Assembly: GCF_009796285.1 (NCBI RefSeq)
Contig: NZ_CP047020.1
Coordinates: 4,836,001 to 4,900,000 of the forward strand
DNA: 64,000 bases
From: Streptomyces broussonetiae
GTDB taxonomy: Bacteria; Actinomycetota; Actinomycetes; Streptomycetales; Streptomycetaceae
Reading direction: 5' to 3'
Part shown: piece by piece, positions 1-8,521 of the stretch
Numbering within the stretch: the first letter of the stretch is position 1
Layout of the letters: each line of letters starts with the position of its first letter
Position numbers and translations under genes: made by a program
Notes under the pieces: model-generated
Database searches by the model: none
Told to the model about the DNA's origin: nothing
What the model saw: the letters and a program-made list of their open reading frames with translations, nothing else

Positions 1-1
1 G

Positions 2-1357
2 AACATGCAGTCCGGCTGGGCCGACACGGAACTGCGTGACCTGAAGCCGATCGCGCAGGCCGCCGAGACCGCGCGCCGCCGCGCCGCGCTCTCCGCCCGC
101 TTCCCGGGCGAGCGCCTGGTAGTCCCGGCGGGCAACCTGAAGACCCGCTCGAACGACACCGAGTACTCCTTCCGCTCCTCCGTCGAGTACGCCTACCTCA
201 CCGGCAACCAGACCGAGGACAGCGTCCTGGTCCTGGAGCCCACCCCGGACGGCCACCAGGAGACGATCTACCTCCTGCCCCGCTCGAACCGCGAGAACGG
301 CGAGTTCTGGCTCTCCGGCCAGGGCGAGCTGTGGGTCGGCCGCCGCCACTCCCTCACCGAGTCCGAGGCGCTCTACGGCATCCCGGCCGCCGACGTGCGC
401 GAGCTGGCGGAGAAGCTGAAGGAGGCCACCGGTCCGGTCCGCGTGGTGCGCGGCCACGACGCCGGTATCGAGGCCGCGCTGACCGACAAGGTCACGGCCG
501 AGCGCGACGAGGAGCTGCGCGTCTTCCTCTCCGAGGCCCGGCTGGTCAAGGACGACTTCGAGATCGGCGAGCTGCAGAAGGCCGTCGACTCGACGGTCCG
601 CGGCTTCGAGGACGTGGTCAAGGTCCTGGACAAGGCGGAAGCCACGTCCGAGCGCTACATCGAGGGCACGTTCTTCCTCCGCGCGCGCGTGGAGGGCAAC
701 GACATCGGCTACGGCTCCATCTGCGCCGCCGGTCCGCACGCCTGCACCCTGCACTGGGTCCGCAACGACGGCCCGGTCCGCTCCGGTGACCTGCTCCTGC
801 TCGACGCCGGTGTGGAGACCCACACGCTGTACACCGCCGACGTCACGCGCACGCTGCCGATCAACGGCACGTACAGCGAGATCCAGAAGAAGATCTACGA
901 CGCCGTCTACGAGGCCCAGGAGGCCGGTATCGCGGCCGTGAAGCCGGGCGCCAAGTACCGCGACTTCCACGACGCCGCCCAGCGCGTGCTCGCCGCGAAG
1001 CTCGTCGAGTGGGGCCTGGTCGAGGGCCCGGTCGAGCGCGTTCTGGAGCTGGGCCTGCAGCGCCGCTGGACCCTGCACGGCACCGGTCACATGCTCGGCA
1101 TGGACGTCCACGACTGCGCCGCCGCGCGCACCGAGACCTACGTCGACGGCACGCTGGAGCCGGGCATGGTCCTCACCGTCGAGCCGGGCCTGTACTTCCA
1201 GGCCGACGACCTGACGGTGCCGCGGGAGTACCGGGGCATCGGCGTCCGGATCGAGGACGACATCCTGGTGACCGGGGACGGCAACCGAAACCTTTCGGCC
1301 GGGCTGCCGCGCCGGTCCGACGAGGTCGAGGCGTGGATGGCCGCGCTGAAGGGCTGA
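2..1357 (+). CDS. pepP: Xaa-Pro aminopeptidase (aminopeptidase P), 5'-truncated by window edge
   Basis: The protein is a cytosolic M24B metallopeptidase that removes an N-terminal residue preceding proline. It shows an N-terminal creatinase-like domain (about residues 20-170 of the visible part) followed by the pita-bread catalytic domain. The metal ligands are visible: Asp in LLLDAGVET (about residue 267), Asp in TADVTRT (about 279), His in HGTGHMLGMDVHD, Glu in TVEPGLYF and Glu in VRIEDDI. An ATG lies at position 5, but the frame stays open to the window edge and Streptomyces homologues carry some 40 more residues. I therefore read the ATG as internal and the gene as 5'-partial. A strong hairpin follows the stop. 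Confidence 0.93.
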   Translation, partial: NMQSGWADTELRDLKPIAQAAETARRRAALSARFPGERLVVPAGNLKTRSNDTEYSFRSSVEYAYLTGNQTEDSVLVLEPTPDGHQETIYLLPRSNRENGEFWLSGQGELWVGRRHSLTESEALYGIPAADVRELAEKLKEATGPVRVVRGHDAGIEAALTDKVTAERDEELRVFLSEARLVKDDFEIGELQKAVDSTVRGFEDVVKVLDKAEATSERYIEGTFFLRARVEGNDIGYGSICAAGPHACTLHWVRNDGPVRSGDLLLLDAGVETHTLYTADVTRTLPINGTYSEIQKKIYDAVYEAQEAGIAAVKPGAKYRDFHDAAQRVLAAKLVEWGLVEGPVERVLELGLQRRWTLHGTGHMLGMDVHDCAAARTETYVDGTLEPGMVLTVEPGLYFQADDLTVPREYRGIGVRIEDDILVTGDGNRNLSAGLPRRSDEVEAWMAALKG

Positions 1358-1366
1358 TCTGCGTTT

Positions 1367-1401
1367 CAATGGCCGGGTACCGGGGAGGTGCCCGGCCATT
1401 G
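1367..1401 (+). terminator. Hairpin terminator after pepP
   Basis: A perfect 11-bp inverted repeat (CAATGGCCGGG at 1367-1377, CCCGGCCATTG at 1391-1401) with a 13-nt loop starts 9 bp after the pepP stop. There is no T-tract, as is usual in Streptomyces. It separates pepP from the next gene, whose ribosome-binding site begins 10 bp later. Confidence 0.7.
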
Positions 1402-1424
1402 GCATACCTAGGGGGAGGGTATTC

Positions 1425-2789
1425 GTGGACGACGTGTGGTCCGGTGCGGGTGTGGATCTGCATCTCGGGCCCGATGCGGGGGACGGCCGCCGGATCGGGC
1501 TGGAGCGGGCGCTCAGGGACGCCATCCGGGACGGGCGGCTCACCCCCGGGACCCGGCTGCCGGCCACCCGGCGCCTCGCGGCCGACCTCGGTGTCTCCAG
1601 GGGCACGGCGAAGGCGGCGTACGACCAGCTGGTGGCGGAGGGCTACCTGACGGCCCGGCAGGGCTCGGGCACCCGTGTCGCCGCGCTGCCCCCGCCGGCC
1701 GCCGAGCCGCCGCAGGCGCCCGCACACGCGCGTGCGCCGCGTTTCGACCTGCGCCCCGGCAGCCCTGACGTCGGCGCGTTCCCGGCCGCGGCCTGGCTGC
1801 GCGCCCTGCGCCGCGCCATCGCGACGGCACCCTCCCTGGCGTACGACTACGGCGACCCGCGCGGTCGCGTCGAACTGCGCACGGCCCTGTCCGGCTACCT
1901 GGGCCGGGCCCGCGGGGTCATCGCGCCCCCGGAGCGCATCGTCATCACCTCCGGGTACGTCCAGGGGCTCGCGCTCCTCACGCGCGTGCTGGACGGCGCC
2001 ACCGTCGCCATGGAGGATCCCGGGCTGCCGTTCCACCGGGAGGTGGTGCGGCACAACGGCGGGACGGTGCGGCCGGTTCCGGTCGACGCGCACGGGGTGC
2101 GCCCCGAGGCGCTGGGCGAGGCGGCCGCGGTGGTGGTCACGCCGGCGCACCAGTACCCGACGGGTGTGACCCTGCACCCCGAGCGGCGCCGGGCGCTCGG
2201 CGGCTGGGCACGCGCGCACGGGGGCCTGATCATCGAGGACGACTACGACGGCGAGTTCCGTTACGACCGCCAGCCGTTGGGCGCGCTCCAGGGCATGGCA
2301 CCGGGCCAGGTGGTCTACCTGGGCACCGCCTCCAAGACGCTCGGTCCGGGGCTGCGCCTCGGCTGGATGGTGCTCCCGCCGCACCTGGTCGACGCGGTCG
2401 CCGACGCCAAGCTGCACAGCGACCACCACACCGAGACCATCGGTCAACTCGCGCTCGCCGAACTGATCGACAGCCACGCCTACGACCGTCACGTACGCGC
2501 GTGCCGCCTGCGTTACCGGCGCCGCCGCGACCAGTTGCTGGACCGGCTGGGCACGAACCGCACCGTGCGCGGGATCGCCGCCGGACTGCACGCCCTGGTC
2601 GACGTGCCCGACGAGGCCGAGGCACTGGCCCGCGCGGAGACCGTGGGCCTGGCCCTGAGCACCCTGGGCGACCACTGGCACAACCCCGGCGCGGACCTCC
2701 CCCAGGGCCTGGTCGTGGGCTACGGCACGCCACGCGAGCGGACCTATCCGCAGGCCCTGGAGGCACTGGCGAAGGTGCTGGACGGCTGA
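1425..2789 (+). CDS. MocR/PdxR-type transcriptional regulator (GntR HTH + aminotransferase fold)
   Basis: The 454-residue length is typical of MocR regulators. An N-terminal GntR winged helix (about residues 15-85, with RLAADLGVSRGTAKAAYDQL as the recognition region) is joined by an Ala/Pro-rich linker to a fold-type I aminotransferase domain (about 110-454). The PLP-binding lysine is in the TASKTLGPGLRLGW motif (about Lys304). Such proteins bind DNA and sense PLP or an amino-PLP adduct. Best-known members control vitamin B6 or GABA genes, but no pdxS/pdxT is in this window, so the target is unknown. The GTG start is chosen because GGGGGAGGG lies 5 bp upstream and the HTH begins soon after. 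The gene converges on the RsbW-like gene 21 bp downstream. Confidence 0.9.
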   Translation: MDDVWSGAGVDLHLGPDAGDGRRIGLERALRDAIRDGRLTPGTRLPATRRLAADLGVSRGTAKAAYDQLVAEGYLTARQGSGTRVAALPPPAAEPPQAPAHARAPRFDLRPGSPDVGAFPAAAWLRALRRAIATAPSLAYDYGDPRGRVELRTALSGYLGRARGVIAPPERIVITSGYVQGLALLTRVLDGATVAMEDPGLPFHREVVRHNGGTVRPVPVDAHGVRPEALGEAAAVVVTPAHQYPTGVTLHPERRRALGGWARAHGGLIIEDDYDGEFRYDRQPLGALQGMAPGQVVYLGTASKTLGPGLRLGWMVLPPHLVDAVADAKLHSDHHTETIGQLALAELIDSHAYDRHVRACRLRYRRRRDQLLDRLGTNRTVRGIAAGLHALVDVPDEAEALARAETVGLALSTLGDHWHNPGADLPQGLVVGYGTPRERTYPQALEALAKVLDG

Positions 2790-2810
2790 AGAGGGAGCTG
2801 GTGGCGGCGC

Positions 2811-3269
2811 TCACGCCGTCAGCAGGGAGGGATCCCTCTTCCACTTGAGGATCTTGTCGAAGCTGACCACCGTCCCGCCCCGGCCGGGCTTCGCGCCGAT
2901 GTGGACGTGATCGGCCAGTTCCCGGATCAGACACAGGCCACGGCCGTGCTCGGCGTCCGGGCGGACGGGGCGGATGTCCTGGGTACGGGTGGGGGCGGGG
3001 GCGAACCCCGGTCCGTAATCGGCCACTTCGATACGGCACTTCTCGCCGTCGAGGTACGCCGTCACCCGGTACGCCCCCGAGGAGCCGCCGCGGGCCGGGC
3101 CCCCGCCGTGCTCGACGGCGTTCGCGCAGGCCTCGGTCAGGGCGACGGACAGGTCGTAGGAGATCTCGGGGTCGACGCCCGCCGTCTCCATGGTGCCGAT
3201 CAGCAACCGCCGGGCGAGCGGCACGCTCGCGGCCTCGCGACGCAGATGGAGTGACCACCAGATGCTCAT
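2811..3269 (-). CDS. RsbW-like ATP-binding protein (anti-sigma factor kinase family)
   Basis: This 152-residue protein is a single HATPase_c_2 (GHKL) domain. The N-box is seen in LTEACANAVEHGGG, the G1-like box in EVADYGPGFAP and the lid region in EHGRGLCLIRELADH. Streptomyces encodes dozens of these small kinases, which usually bind a sigma factor or phosphorylate an STAS anti-anti-sigma partner. No sigma or STAS gene is adjacent, so the partner is unknown. The ATG at 3269 follows a GGAGGCT-like ribosome-binding site. No sensor or membrane domain is present, so it should be cytosolic. Confidence 0.85.
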   Translation of the reverse strand: MSIWWSLHLRREAASVPLARRLLIGTMETAGVDPEISYDLSVALTEACANAVEHGGGPARGGSSGAYRVTAYLDGEKCRIEVADYGPGFAPAPTRTQDIRPVRPDAEHGRGLCLIRELADHVHIGAKPGRGGTVVSFDKILKWKRDPSLLTA

Positions 3270-3455
3270 GCTCCAGCCTCCTGGCCGCGGCTCGACATAC
3301 CGTTACGTATTGCCGCCCAAAGGGGGCCGTAAGCACACCGTTGACGTGACACCGCCCATACGGCCGATGCGCCGGGGGAGGAATCGGTGTATGAGGGACG
3401 GCTCCGGCGCCCTGCCGTAGGGAGCCGGTAAGGGCAGTGCGATGATGAGGCCGCC

Positions 3456-4307
3456 ATGACTGCCCCCCACGCGCGCACGGCGCACCCCGGAGCCGGGCTC
3501 CGGATCCTGCGGGCCGCGGTGTTCGCCGCGGTCTGCGTCGTGCTGGCCGCGTGCGGGCACACCCTGGCCTCCTGCGCGTGCGTGCCGCTGTGGACGCTCG
3601 GCGTGGGCTTCCTCGGCTGTCTGCTGGTCGCGGTGCCGCTCGCCGGGCGGGTCCGCTCGCTGCCGGGCATCGCCGCGCTCCTCGCGCTCGGCCAGACCGC
3701 GCTGCACGCACTGTTCGGGCTGGGCCAGCACGGGGCCGCGCTGGCCTCCGGCGGCATGGCGATGGGGTCGGTGAACGGCACCGGCGCACAGGGCTCCTCA
3801 CTGAACGACTCCGCGCTCGTCGAGCAGGCCGCGCGGCTGCTGTGCGGATCGACCCCCACCGCGCTCAACCCGGGCCGTGCCTTCCACGTCCTGCTCGCCG
3901 CGCACCTCATCGACCGTTCGGGCCGGCCCGTCGGCGGCCCGGGCACCCTGTCCCACGCGTACGACGCCACCGGTTCCTCCGCGGGGCTGCTGCCCTCGCT
4001 GCCGATGCTGCTCGGCCACGTCCTCGCGGCCGTTGCCGCCGGCTGGCTGCTGCGCCGCGGTGACCTGGCCCTGCTGCGGCTCATCGAGCTGTCGGCGCAC
4101 GGAGTCACGGAGGGGGCGCTCATACGGTCCCTGCGCGCCGCGCTCGCGCTGACATGCGCCCTGTGCGCCGGGCTGCTGCCCGCGGCCGAGCCCGCCCCGC
4201 GCCGCCGACGCAGCGCCCGGGACGCGGCTCCCGCCCCGCACACCACCGCACTCCAGCACACGGTGATCCGGCGCGGCCCGCCCGCCGCCGTCCTCCTCGC
4301 CGCCTGA
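3456..4307 (+). CDS. Hypothetical multi-pass membrane protein upstream of the copper cluster
   Basis: I do not recognise the family. The 283-residue protein has hydrophobic stretches at about residues 17-38, 45-65, 68-90, 188-208 and 225-245, and a soluble Gly/Ser/Ala-rich stretch between the third and fourth. The tail after the last segment is rich in Arg, Pro and Ala. A few Cys and His residues (CGHTLASCAC near residue 33) could bind metal, but that is inference. It lies 204 bp upstream of the YcnI-Sco-PCu(A)C-CopCD-DtpA run on the same strand, which suggests but does not prove a role in copper handling. The ATG start fits the beginning of coding bias. Confidence 0.7.
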   Translation: MTAPHARTAHPGAGLRILRAAVFAAVCVVLAACGHTLASCACVPLWTLGVGFLGCLLVAVPLAGRVRSLPGIAALLALGQTALHALFGLGQHGAALASGGMAMGSVNGTGAQGSSLNDSALVEQAARLLCGSTPTALNPGRAFHVLLAAHLIDRSGRPVGGPGTLSHAYDATGSSAGLLPSLPMLLGHVLAAVAAGWLLRRGDLALLRLIELSAHGVTEGALIRSLRAALALTCALCAGLLPAAEPAPRRRRSARDAAPAPHTTALQHTVIRRGPPAAVLLAA

Positions 4308-4511
4308 CGCGACGCGCGCACCACTCCACGGCCCCTCCACGGTCCACGGGAGAGAACGCCGCCGTCGCGCGGCACGCGTGCGTGCGCAACCTCCCCCCGT
4401 CTGGCCTCGCCCGGGCGGGGGACCCCAGTCGATCCGCCCCGAGCGGCACCGACACGCGCACGCGTACCTCTCTCTTCGTCACCGGAACTCTCAGAGTGGA
4501 GTGCTCCTGCC

Positions 4512-5243
4512 ATGCAGGCTTCTCGTACCGTCTCTCGGGTCGTCGCCGCCACCGCCGTCGCGGGTACCGCCGTCCTCGCCCTGTCCGTCCCCGCCTTCGC
4601 GCACGTCACCGTGCAGCCGGAAGGCACCGCGGCCAAGGGCGGTTACGCGGTCGTCGACTTCAAGGTCCCCAACGAGCGCGACAAGGCCTCGACCACCAAG
4701 GTCGAGGTCAGCTTCCCCACCGACCACCCGCTCGCCTCGGTCATGCCCGAGCCCGTGTCCGGCTGGAACGTGCAGGTCACCAAGTCCAAGCTGGCCAAGC
4801 CGCTGACCATGCACGGCGAGAAGATCGACGAGGCCGTCACCAAGGTCACCTGGACCGCCGCCGACGGCAAGGGCATCCAGCCCGGCTACTTCCAGAAGTT
4901 CCCGCTCTCCGTCGGCGCCCTGCCCGAGAACACCGACCAACTGGTGTTCAAGGCCCTGCAGACGTACTCCGACAAGGAGGTCGTCCGCTGGATCGAGGTG
5001 CCGCAGGCGGGCCGGGACGAGCCGGAGAACCCGGCCCCCACGCTCCGGCTCTCCGCCGCGGCCGACGGCCACGGCGGCTCGGTGAACGCCAAGGACACCG
5101 CCGACAAGACCGGCACCACGGCCGCCGCCTCCGACGGGCACGACACCGACACCACCGCGCGCGTGCTCGGCATCGTCGGCATCGTCGTCGGCGTCGCGGG
5201 CGTCGCCTACGGCGTCCTCGCGGGCCGCCGCCGGACCGCCTAG
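4512..5243 (+). CDS. YcnI family copper-associated exported protein (DUF1775)
   Basis: A signal peptide (about residues 1-27) ends at VPAFA, so the mature chain starts with His. In studied YcnI proteins this N-terminal histidine, with a Trp and a Glu, forms a mononuclear Cu(II) site; a Trp is visible here in VSGWNVQV. The DUF1775 domain covers about residues 28-165. A Gly/Thr/Asp linker leads to a C-terminal membrane segment (about 212-236) and the basic tail GRRRTA, so the protein is anchored facing out. It begins a same-strand run with Sco, PCu(A)C and CopCD, consistent with extracytoplasmic copper trafficking. The ATG is preceded by GGAG about 10 bp upstream. Confidence 0.88.
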   Translation: MQASRTVSRVVAATAVAGTAVLALSVPAFAHVTVQPEGTAAKGGYAVVDFKVPNERDKASTTKVEVSFPTDHPLASVMPEPVSGWNVQVTKSKLAKPLTMHGEKIDEAVTKVTWTAADGKGIQPGYFQKFPLSVGALPENTDQLVFKALQTYSDKEVVRWIEVPQAGRDEPENPAPTLRLSAAADGHGGSVNAKDTADKTGTTAAASDGHDTDTTARVLGIVGIVVGVAGVAYGVLAGRRRTA

Positions 5244-5363
5244 CCCCCCCCTCCCCCCGAACCGCGCACCGGGGTCGTACGGCAGGCTCGTACGGTCCGC
5301 TCGTACGGCCCGCCCGTCCGGCCCCGGTGCGCGCCGGAGTTCTCACATCTGGGACATTTTTCT

Positions 5364-6017
5364 ATGCGCAAGAAGACGATCGCCGCGGCCACGCTGCTCG
5401 CCGCCGCCACCCTGACCCTCTCCGCCTGCGGCAGCAGCGACGACAGCAGGTCGCCGGTCGCCGTGGTCTCGCAGGAGTCCGGCTCGGGCAAGGCCGCAAC
5501 CGTCCTCGACCAGCCCTTCACCAAGCCGGACCTGGTCCTCACCGACACGCACGGCAAGAAGTACGACCTCCGCAAGGAGACCCAGGGCCATCCGACCCTG
5601 GTCTACTTCGGCTACACGCACTGCCCCGACATCTGCCCGACGACGATGAGCAACATCGCCGTCGCCAAGAAGGCGCTGCCCAAGGCCGAACAGGACGACC
5701 TGAAGGTCGTGTTCGTCACCACCGACCCCGGCCGCGACACGCCCACCGAGCTGGGCAAGTGGCTCAAGGGCATCGACCCGCAGTTCATCGGCCTGACCGG
5801 CGACTTCGCCACTGTCCAGGCCGGCGCCCGCTCGCTCGGCATCTCGGTCGAGCCGACGAAGAAGGACAAGAACGGCAAGCTCGTCTCGGTGCACGGCACC
5901 CAGGTCATCGCGTTCTCGCCGAAGACGAACGGCGGTTACCTCCTCTACGGCGAGGACGCCACCGTCGACGACTACACCAAGGACCTGCCCAAGATCGTCA
6001 AGGGAGCCAACCCGTGA
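5364..6017 (+). CDS. sco: Sco1/SenC family copper chaperone lipoprotein
   Basis: This lipoprotein delivers copper to the CuA site of cytochrome c oxidase and, in Streptomyces, takes part in the copper route needed for development. The lipobox LSAC places the lipidated Cys at residue 22. The thioredoxin-like domain carries the copper-binding CxxxC pair in GYTHCPDICPT (Cys87, Cys91) and the distal His in VSVHGTQV (His177). The length of 217 residues is normal. Its stop codon overlaps the start of the PCu(A)C gene (GTGA), so the two are translationally coupled. The 120 bp upstream contain short repeats of CGTACGG-type words but no obvious operator. Confidence 0.93.
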   Translation: MRKKTIAAATLLAAATLTLSACGSSDDSRSPVAVVSQESGSGKAATVLDQPFTKPDLVLTDTHGKKYDLRKETQGHPTLVYFGYTHCPDICPTTMSNIAVAKKALPKAEQDDLKVVFVTTDPGRDTPTELGKWLKGIDPQFIGLTGDFATVQAGARSLGISVEPTKKDKNGKLVSVHGTQVIAFSPKTNGGYLLYGEDATVDDYTKDLPKIVKGANP

Positions 6018-6499
6018 GGCGCCGTACCACCGTCGTGACCGCAACCGCCGCCCTCGTCGGTGCGCTCGCCCTCGCGGGCTGCTCGGACTCCGGCTCGGGG
6101 TCCGGCTCGGGGTCCGGCTCCTCGAAGGCCGAACTGTCGGTCAGCGGGCCGTACATACCCCAGCCGGTCTCCGCAGACATGGCCGCGGGCTTTCTGACAA
6201 TCACCAACAAGGGCGGCGCCAAGGATGAGCTGACCTCGGTGACCAGCAGTGCCGCGGGCGAGGTCACCATGCACAGCACCATGGGCGGTGCCATGCAGGA
6301 GCAGACCTCCTTCGCCATACCCGCCCACGGTCAACTCGTGTTCAAAAGCGGTGGCAACCATCTGATGTTCGAGAAGCTGAAGCGCCAGCCGAAACAGGGC
6401 CAGACGGTCACCGTGAAGCTCACGTTCGCCAGATCCGGGCCCCTCACCGTCGAGATGCCGGTGAAGTCCGCGACGTACAACCCGTCGACCGGCCACTGA
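6014..6499 (+). CDS. ecuC: PCu(A)C family extracytoplasmic Cu(I) chaperone lipoprotein
   Basis: This 161-residue lipoprotein has its lipobox Cys at residue 23 (LALAGCSD), a Gly-Ser linker, and a PCu(A)C beta-barrel domain. The family copper motif of spaced His and Met is present: MHSTMGGAMQ followed by a downstream HLMF. In S. lividans the equivalent protein (ECuC) passes Cu(I) to Sco; the symbol is assigned by family and neighbourhood. The GTG start at 6014 is in the GTGA overlap with the sco stop and is the only start consistent with a signal peptide. Confidence 0.9.
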   Translation: MRRRTTVVTATAALVGALALAGCSDSGSGSGSGSGSSKAELSVSGPYIPQPVSADMAAGFLTITNKGGAKDELTSVTSSAAGEVTMHSTMGGAMQEQTSFAIPAHGQLVFKSGGNHLMFEKLKRQPKQGQTVTVKLTFARSGPLTVEMPVKSATYNPSTGH

Positions 6500-6512
6500 G
6501 GGAGGGACCGCC

Positions 6513-8513
6513 TTGACCCGGACCATCACCCCCAAGGGGAGGAGCGGCAACCTGCGCAGCCTGGTGCTGCTGCTGTTCGCCGTCACCGCCGCGCTGCTCG
6601 CGGGCGCCGCCCCGGCCTCCGCGCACGCCGCGCTGACCGGCAGCGACCCTGCGCAGGGGGTGGTGGTCAAGCAGGCGCCCAGCCAGGTCGCCCTCACCTT
6701 CTCCGAGAAGGTGGCGATGAACAACGACTCCCTGCGTGTCCTCGACCCCCGCGGCAAGGCGGTCCAGACCGGCAAGCCCGCCAACCTGAGCGGGACGACG
6801 TACGCCGTCAAGCTCAAGGGCGGCCTGGGCAAGGGCACCTACACCGTCACCTACCAGGTCGTCTCGGCCGACAGCCACCCCGTTTCCGGCGCCTACACCT
6901 TCTCCATCGGGTCGCCCTCGCCGACGGTCGTCTCCGGCACCGCACCCAGCGCGGGCGGCGGATCCGTGGGCACGCTGTACGCGATCGGGCGGTACGCGTC
7001 GTACGCCGGCTTCATCGTGCTCGCGGGCGGCGCGGCCTTCGTGCTCGCCTGCTGGCAGCGCGGGGCGGGCGTACGGGCCCTGCAGCGGCTGGTCGTCGGC
7101 GGCTGGCTCACGCTCACCGCGGCCACCCTGTGGCTGCTGCTCCTGCGCGGTTCGTACACCACCTCGGGGAAGTTCGCAGACATCTTCGACCTCGGGCTGC
7201 TCGGCCAGGTGCTGCAGACCAAGACCGGCGCTGCCCTGGTCTCCCGGCTGCTGCTGCTCGCCGCCGCCGCGCTGTTCATCGCCGTCCTCTTCGGCGCCTA
7301 CACCCGCACCTCTCCCGCCACCGCCCCGGACGACGGCGCTTCGCGCCGACTGCCGAATTCGGTCGAGGAGGGCCAGGAGAAGCGCGATCTGACCTTCGGG
7401 CTCGCGATCGGCGGTGTGGTCGTCGCGGCCGGGCTCGCCGCCAGCTGGGCCATGGCCGAGCATGCCTCGGTCGGGCTCCAGCCGGCCATCGCCATGCCCG
7501 TCGACGTCGTCCATCTGCTCGCCGTCGCCGCATGGCTGGGCGGGCTCACCGCCCTGCTGGTCGCCCTGTACCGGGCGCCCGCCGAGACCCCGGTCGACGC
7601 CGCCGCCGTGCGCCGGTTCTCCCGGCTGGCCTTCGGCTCCGTCCTCACCCTCGCCGCGACCGGCACCTACCAGTCCTGGCGCCAGCTCGGCTCCTGGTCG
7701 GCGTTCACCGACACCCGGTACGGGCAGTTGCTGCTGGTCAAGATCGGGCTGGTGGCGGTGATGGTCGCCATCGCGTCGGTGTCGCGGCGGTGGACCCGGC
7801 GGCTGGCCGACGCCGCGGGCGCCGGTGCGGTGGCCGAGGCGGCGCAGGGGGCCGCCGAGGCGACCGAGAAGGAGCGGGTGACCACCGCCGCGGCCAAGCA
7901 GTCCACCGGCAAGGGCAGGACCAGCGGCAACCCGGCGCGGGCCGAGCAGCTCGCCCGGCAGCGGGCCGTGATGGCCGCCGCCCGGCAGAAGCGGCTGCGC
8001 GACGGCGACCCCCACCGCTTCGGGCTGCGCCGCTCGGTGTTCGCCGAGGCCTGCGTCGCGGTCGTCCTCCTCGCCGTCACCACCGCGCTGACCCAGACCG
8101 AGCCGGGCCGCACCGAGCTGGACGCCAAGGCCGCCACCTCGTCCTCGAGTGCGGCCACGGCGCCGGTGAACGGCGCGCTGACCCTGGACATGCCCTTCGA
8201 CACCGGCGGCACCAACGGCAAGGGCGTGGTCAGCGTCGGCCTGGACCCCGCGGGCGTGGGCGCCAACGAGATGCACGTCTACGTCGAGAAGCCGGGCGGC
8301 CAGGCCTTCGACATCCCGGAGGTGAAGGTGGAATTCACCCTCGAGGCCAAGAAGATAGGCCCGCTTCCCGTGACCCCCGACCACATCACGACCGGCCACT
8401 GGTCGGCGAGCGGAGTACAGATCCCCATGGCCGGCGACTGGAAGATCGCCGTCACGGTGCGCACCTCCGACATCGACCAGGTGACGGTCTCCAAGAACGC
8501 GCAGATCGGCTGA
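6513..8513 (+). CDS. CopC-CopD fusion copper resistance/import protein
   Basis: This 666-residue protein starts with a signal peptide ending in APASA; the mature chain then begins HAALTGSDP, and the N-terminal His is the usual Cu(II) ligand of CopC domains. CopC spans about residues 36-130. A CopD-type membrane domain with about eight helices follows (about 150-440), interrupted by a basic, Ala-rich cytosolic stretch (about 430-510), then one more helix and a C-terminal YtkA-like beta domain (about 555-666). It probably moves copper across the membrane for the chaperones encoded just upstream. The TTG start at 6513 is supported by GAGGGAGGG 5-13 bp upstream and by the 13-bp distance from ecuC. 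Confidence 0.9.
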   Translation: MTRTITPKGRSGNLRSLVLLLFAVTAALLAGAAPASAHAALTGSDPAQGVVVKQAPSQVALTFSEKVAMNNDSLRVLDPRGKAVQTGKPANLSGTTYAVKLKGGLGKGTYTVTYQVVSADSHPVSGAYTFSIGSPSPTVVSGTAPSAGGGSVGTLYAIGRYASYAGFIVLAGGAAFVLACWQRGAGVRALQRLVVGGWLTLTAATLWLLLLRGSYTTSGKFADIFDLGLLGQVLQTKTGAALVSRLLLLAAAALFIAVLFGAYTRTSPATAPDDGASRRLPNSVEEGQEKRDLTFGLAIGGVVVAAGLAASWAMAEHASVGLQPAIAMPVDVVHLLAVAAWLGGLTALLVALYRAPAETPVDAAAVRRFSRLAFGSVLTLAATGTYQSWRQLGSWSAFTDTRYGQLLLVKIGLVAVMVAIASVSRRWTRRLADAAGAGAVAEAAQGAAEATEKERVTTAAAKQSTGKGRTSGNPARAEQLARQRAVMAAARQKRLRDGDPHRFGLRRSVFAEACVAVVLLAVTTALTQTEPGRTELDAKAATSSSSAATAPVNGALTLDMPFDTGGTNGKGVVSVGLDPAGVGANEMHVYVEKPGGQAFDIPEVKVEFTLEAKKIGPLPVTPDHITTGHWSASGVQIPMAGDWKIAVTVRTSDIDQVTVSKNAQIG

Positions 8514-8521
8514 ACGACACC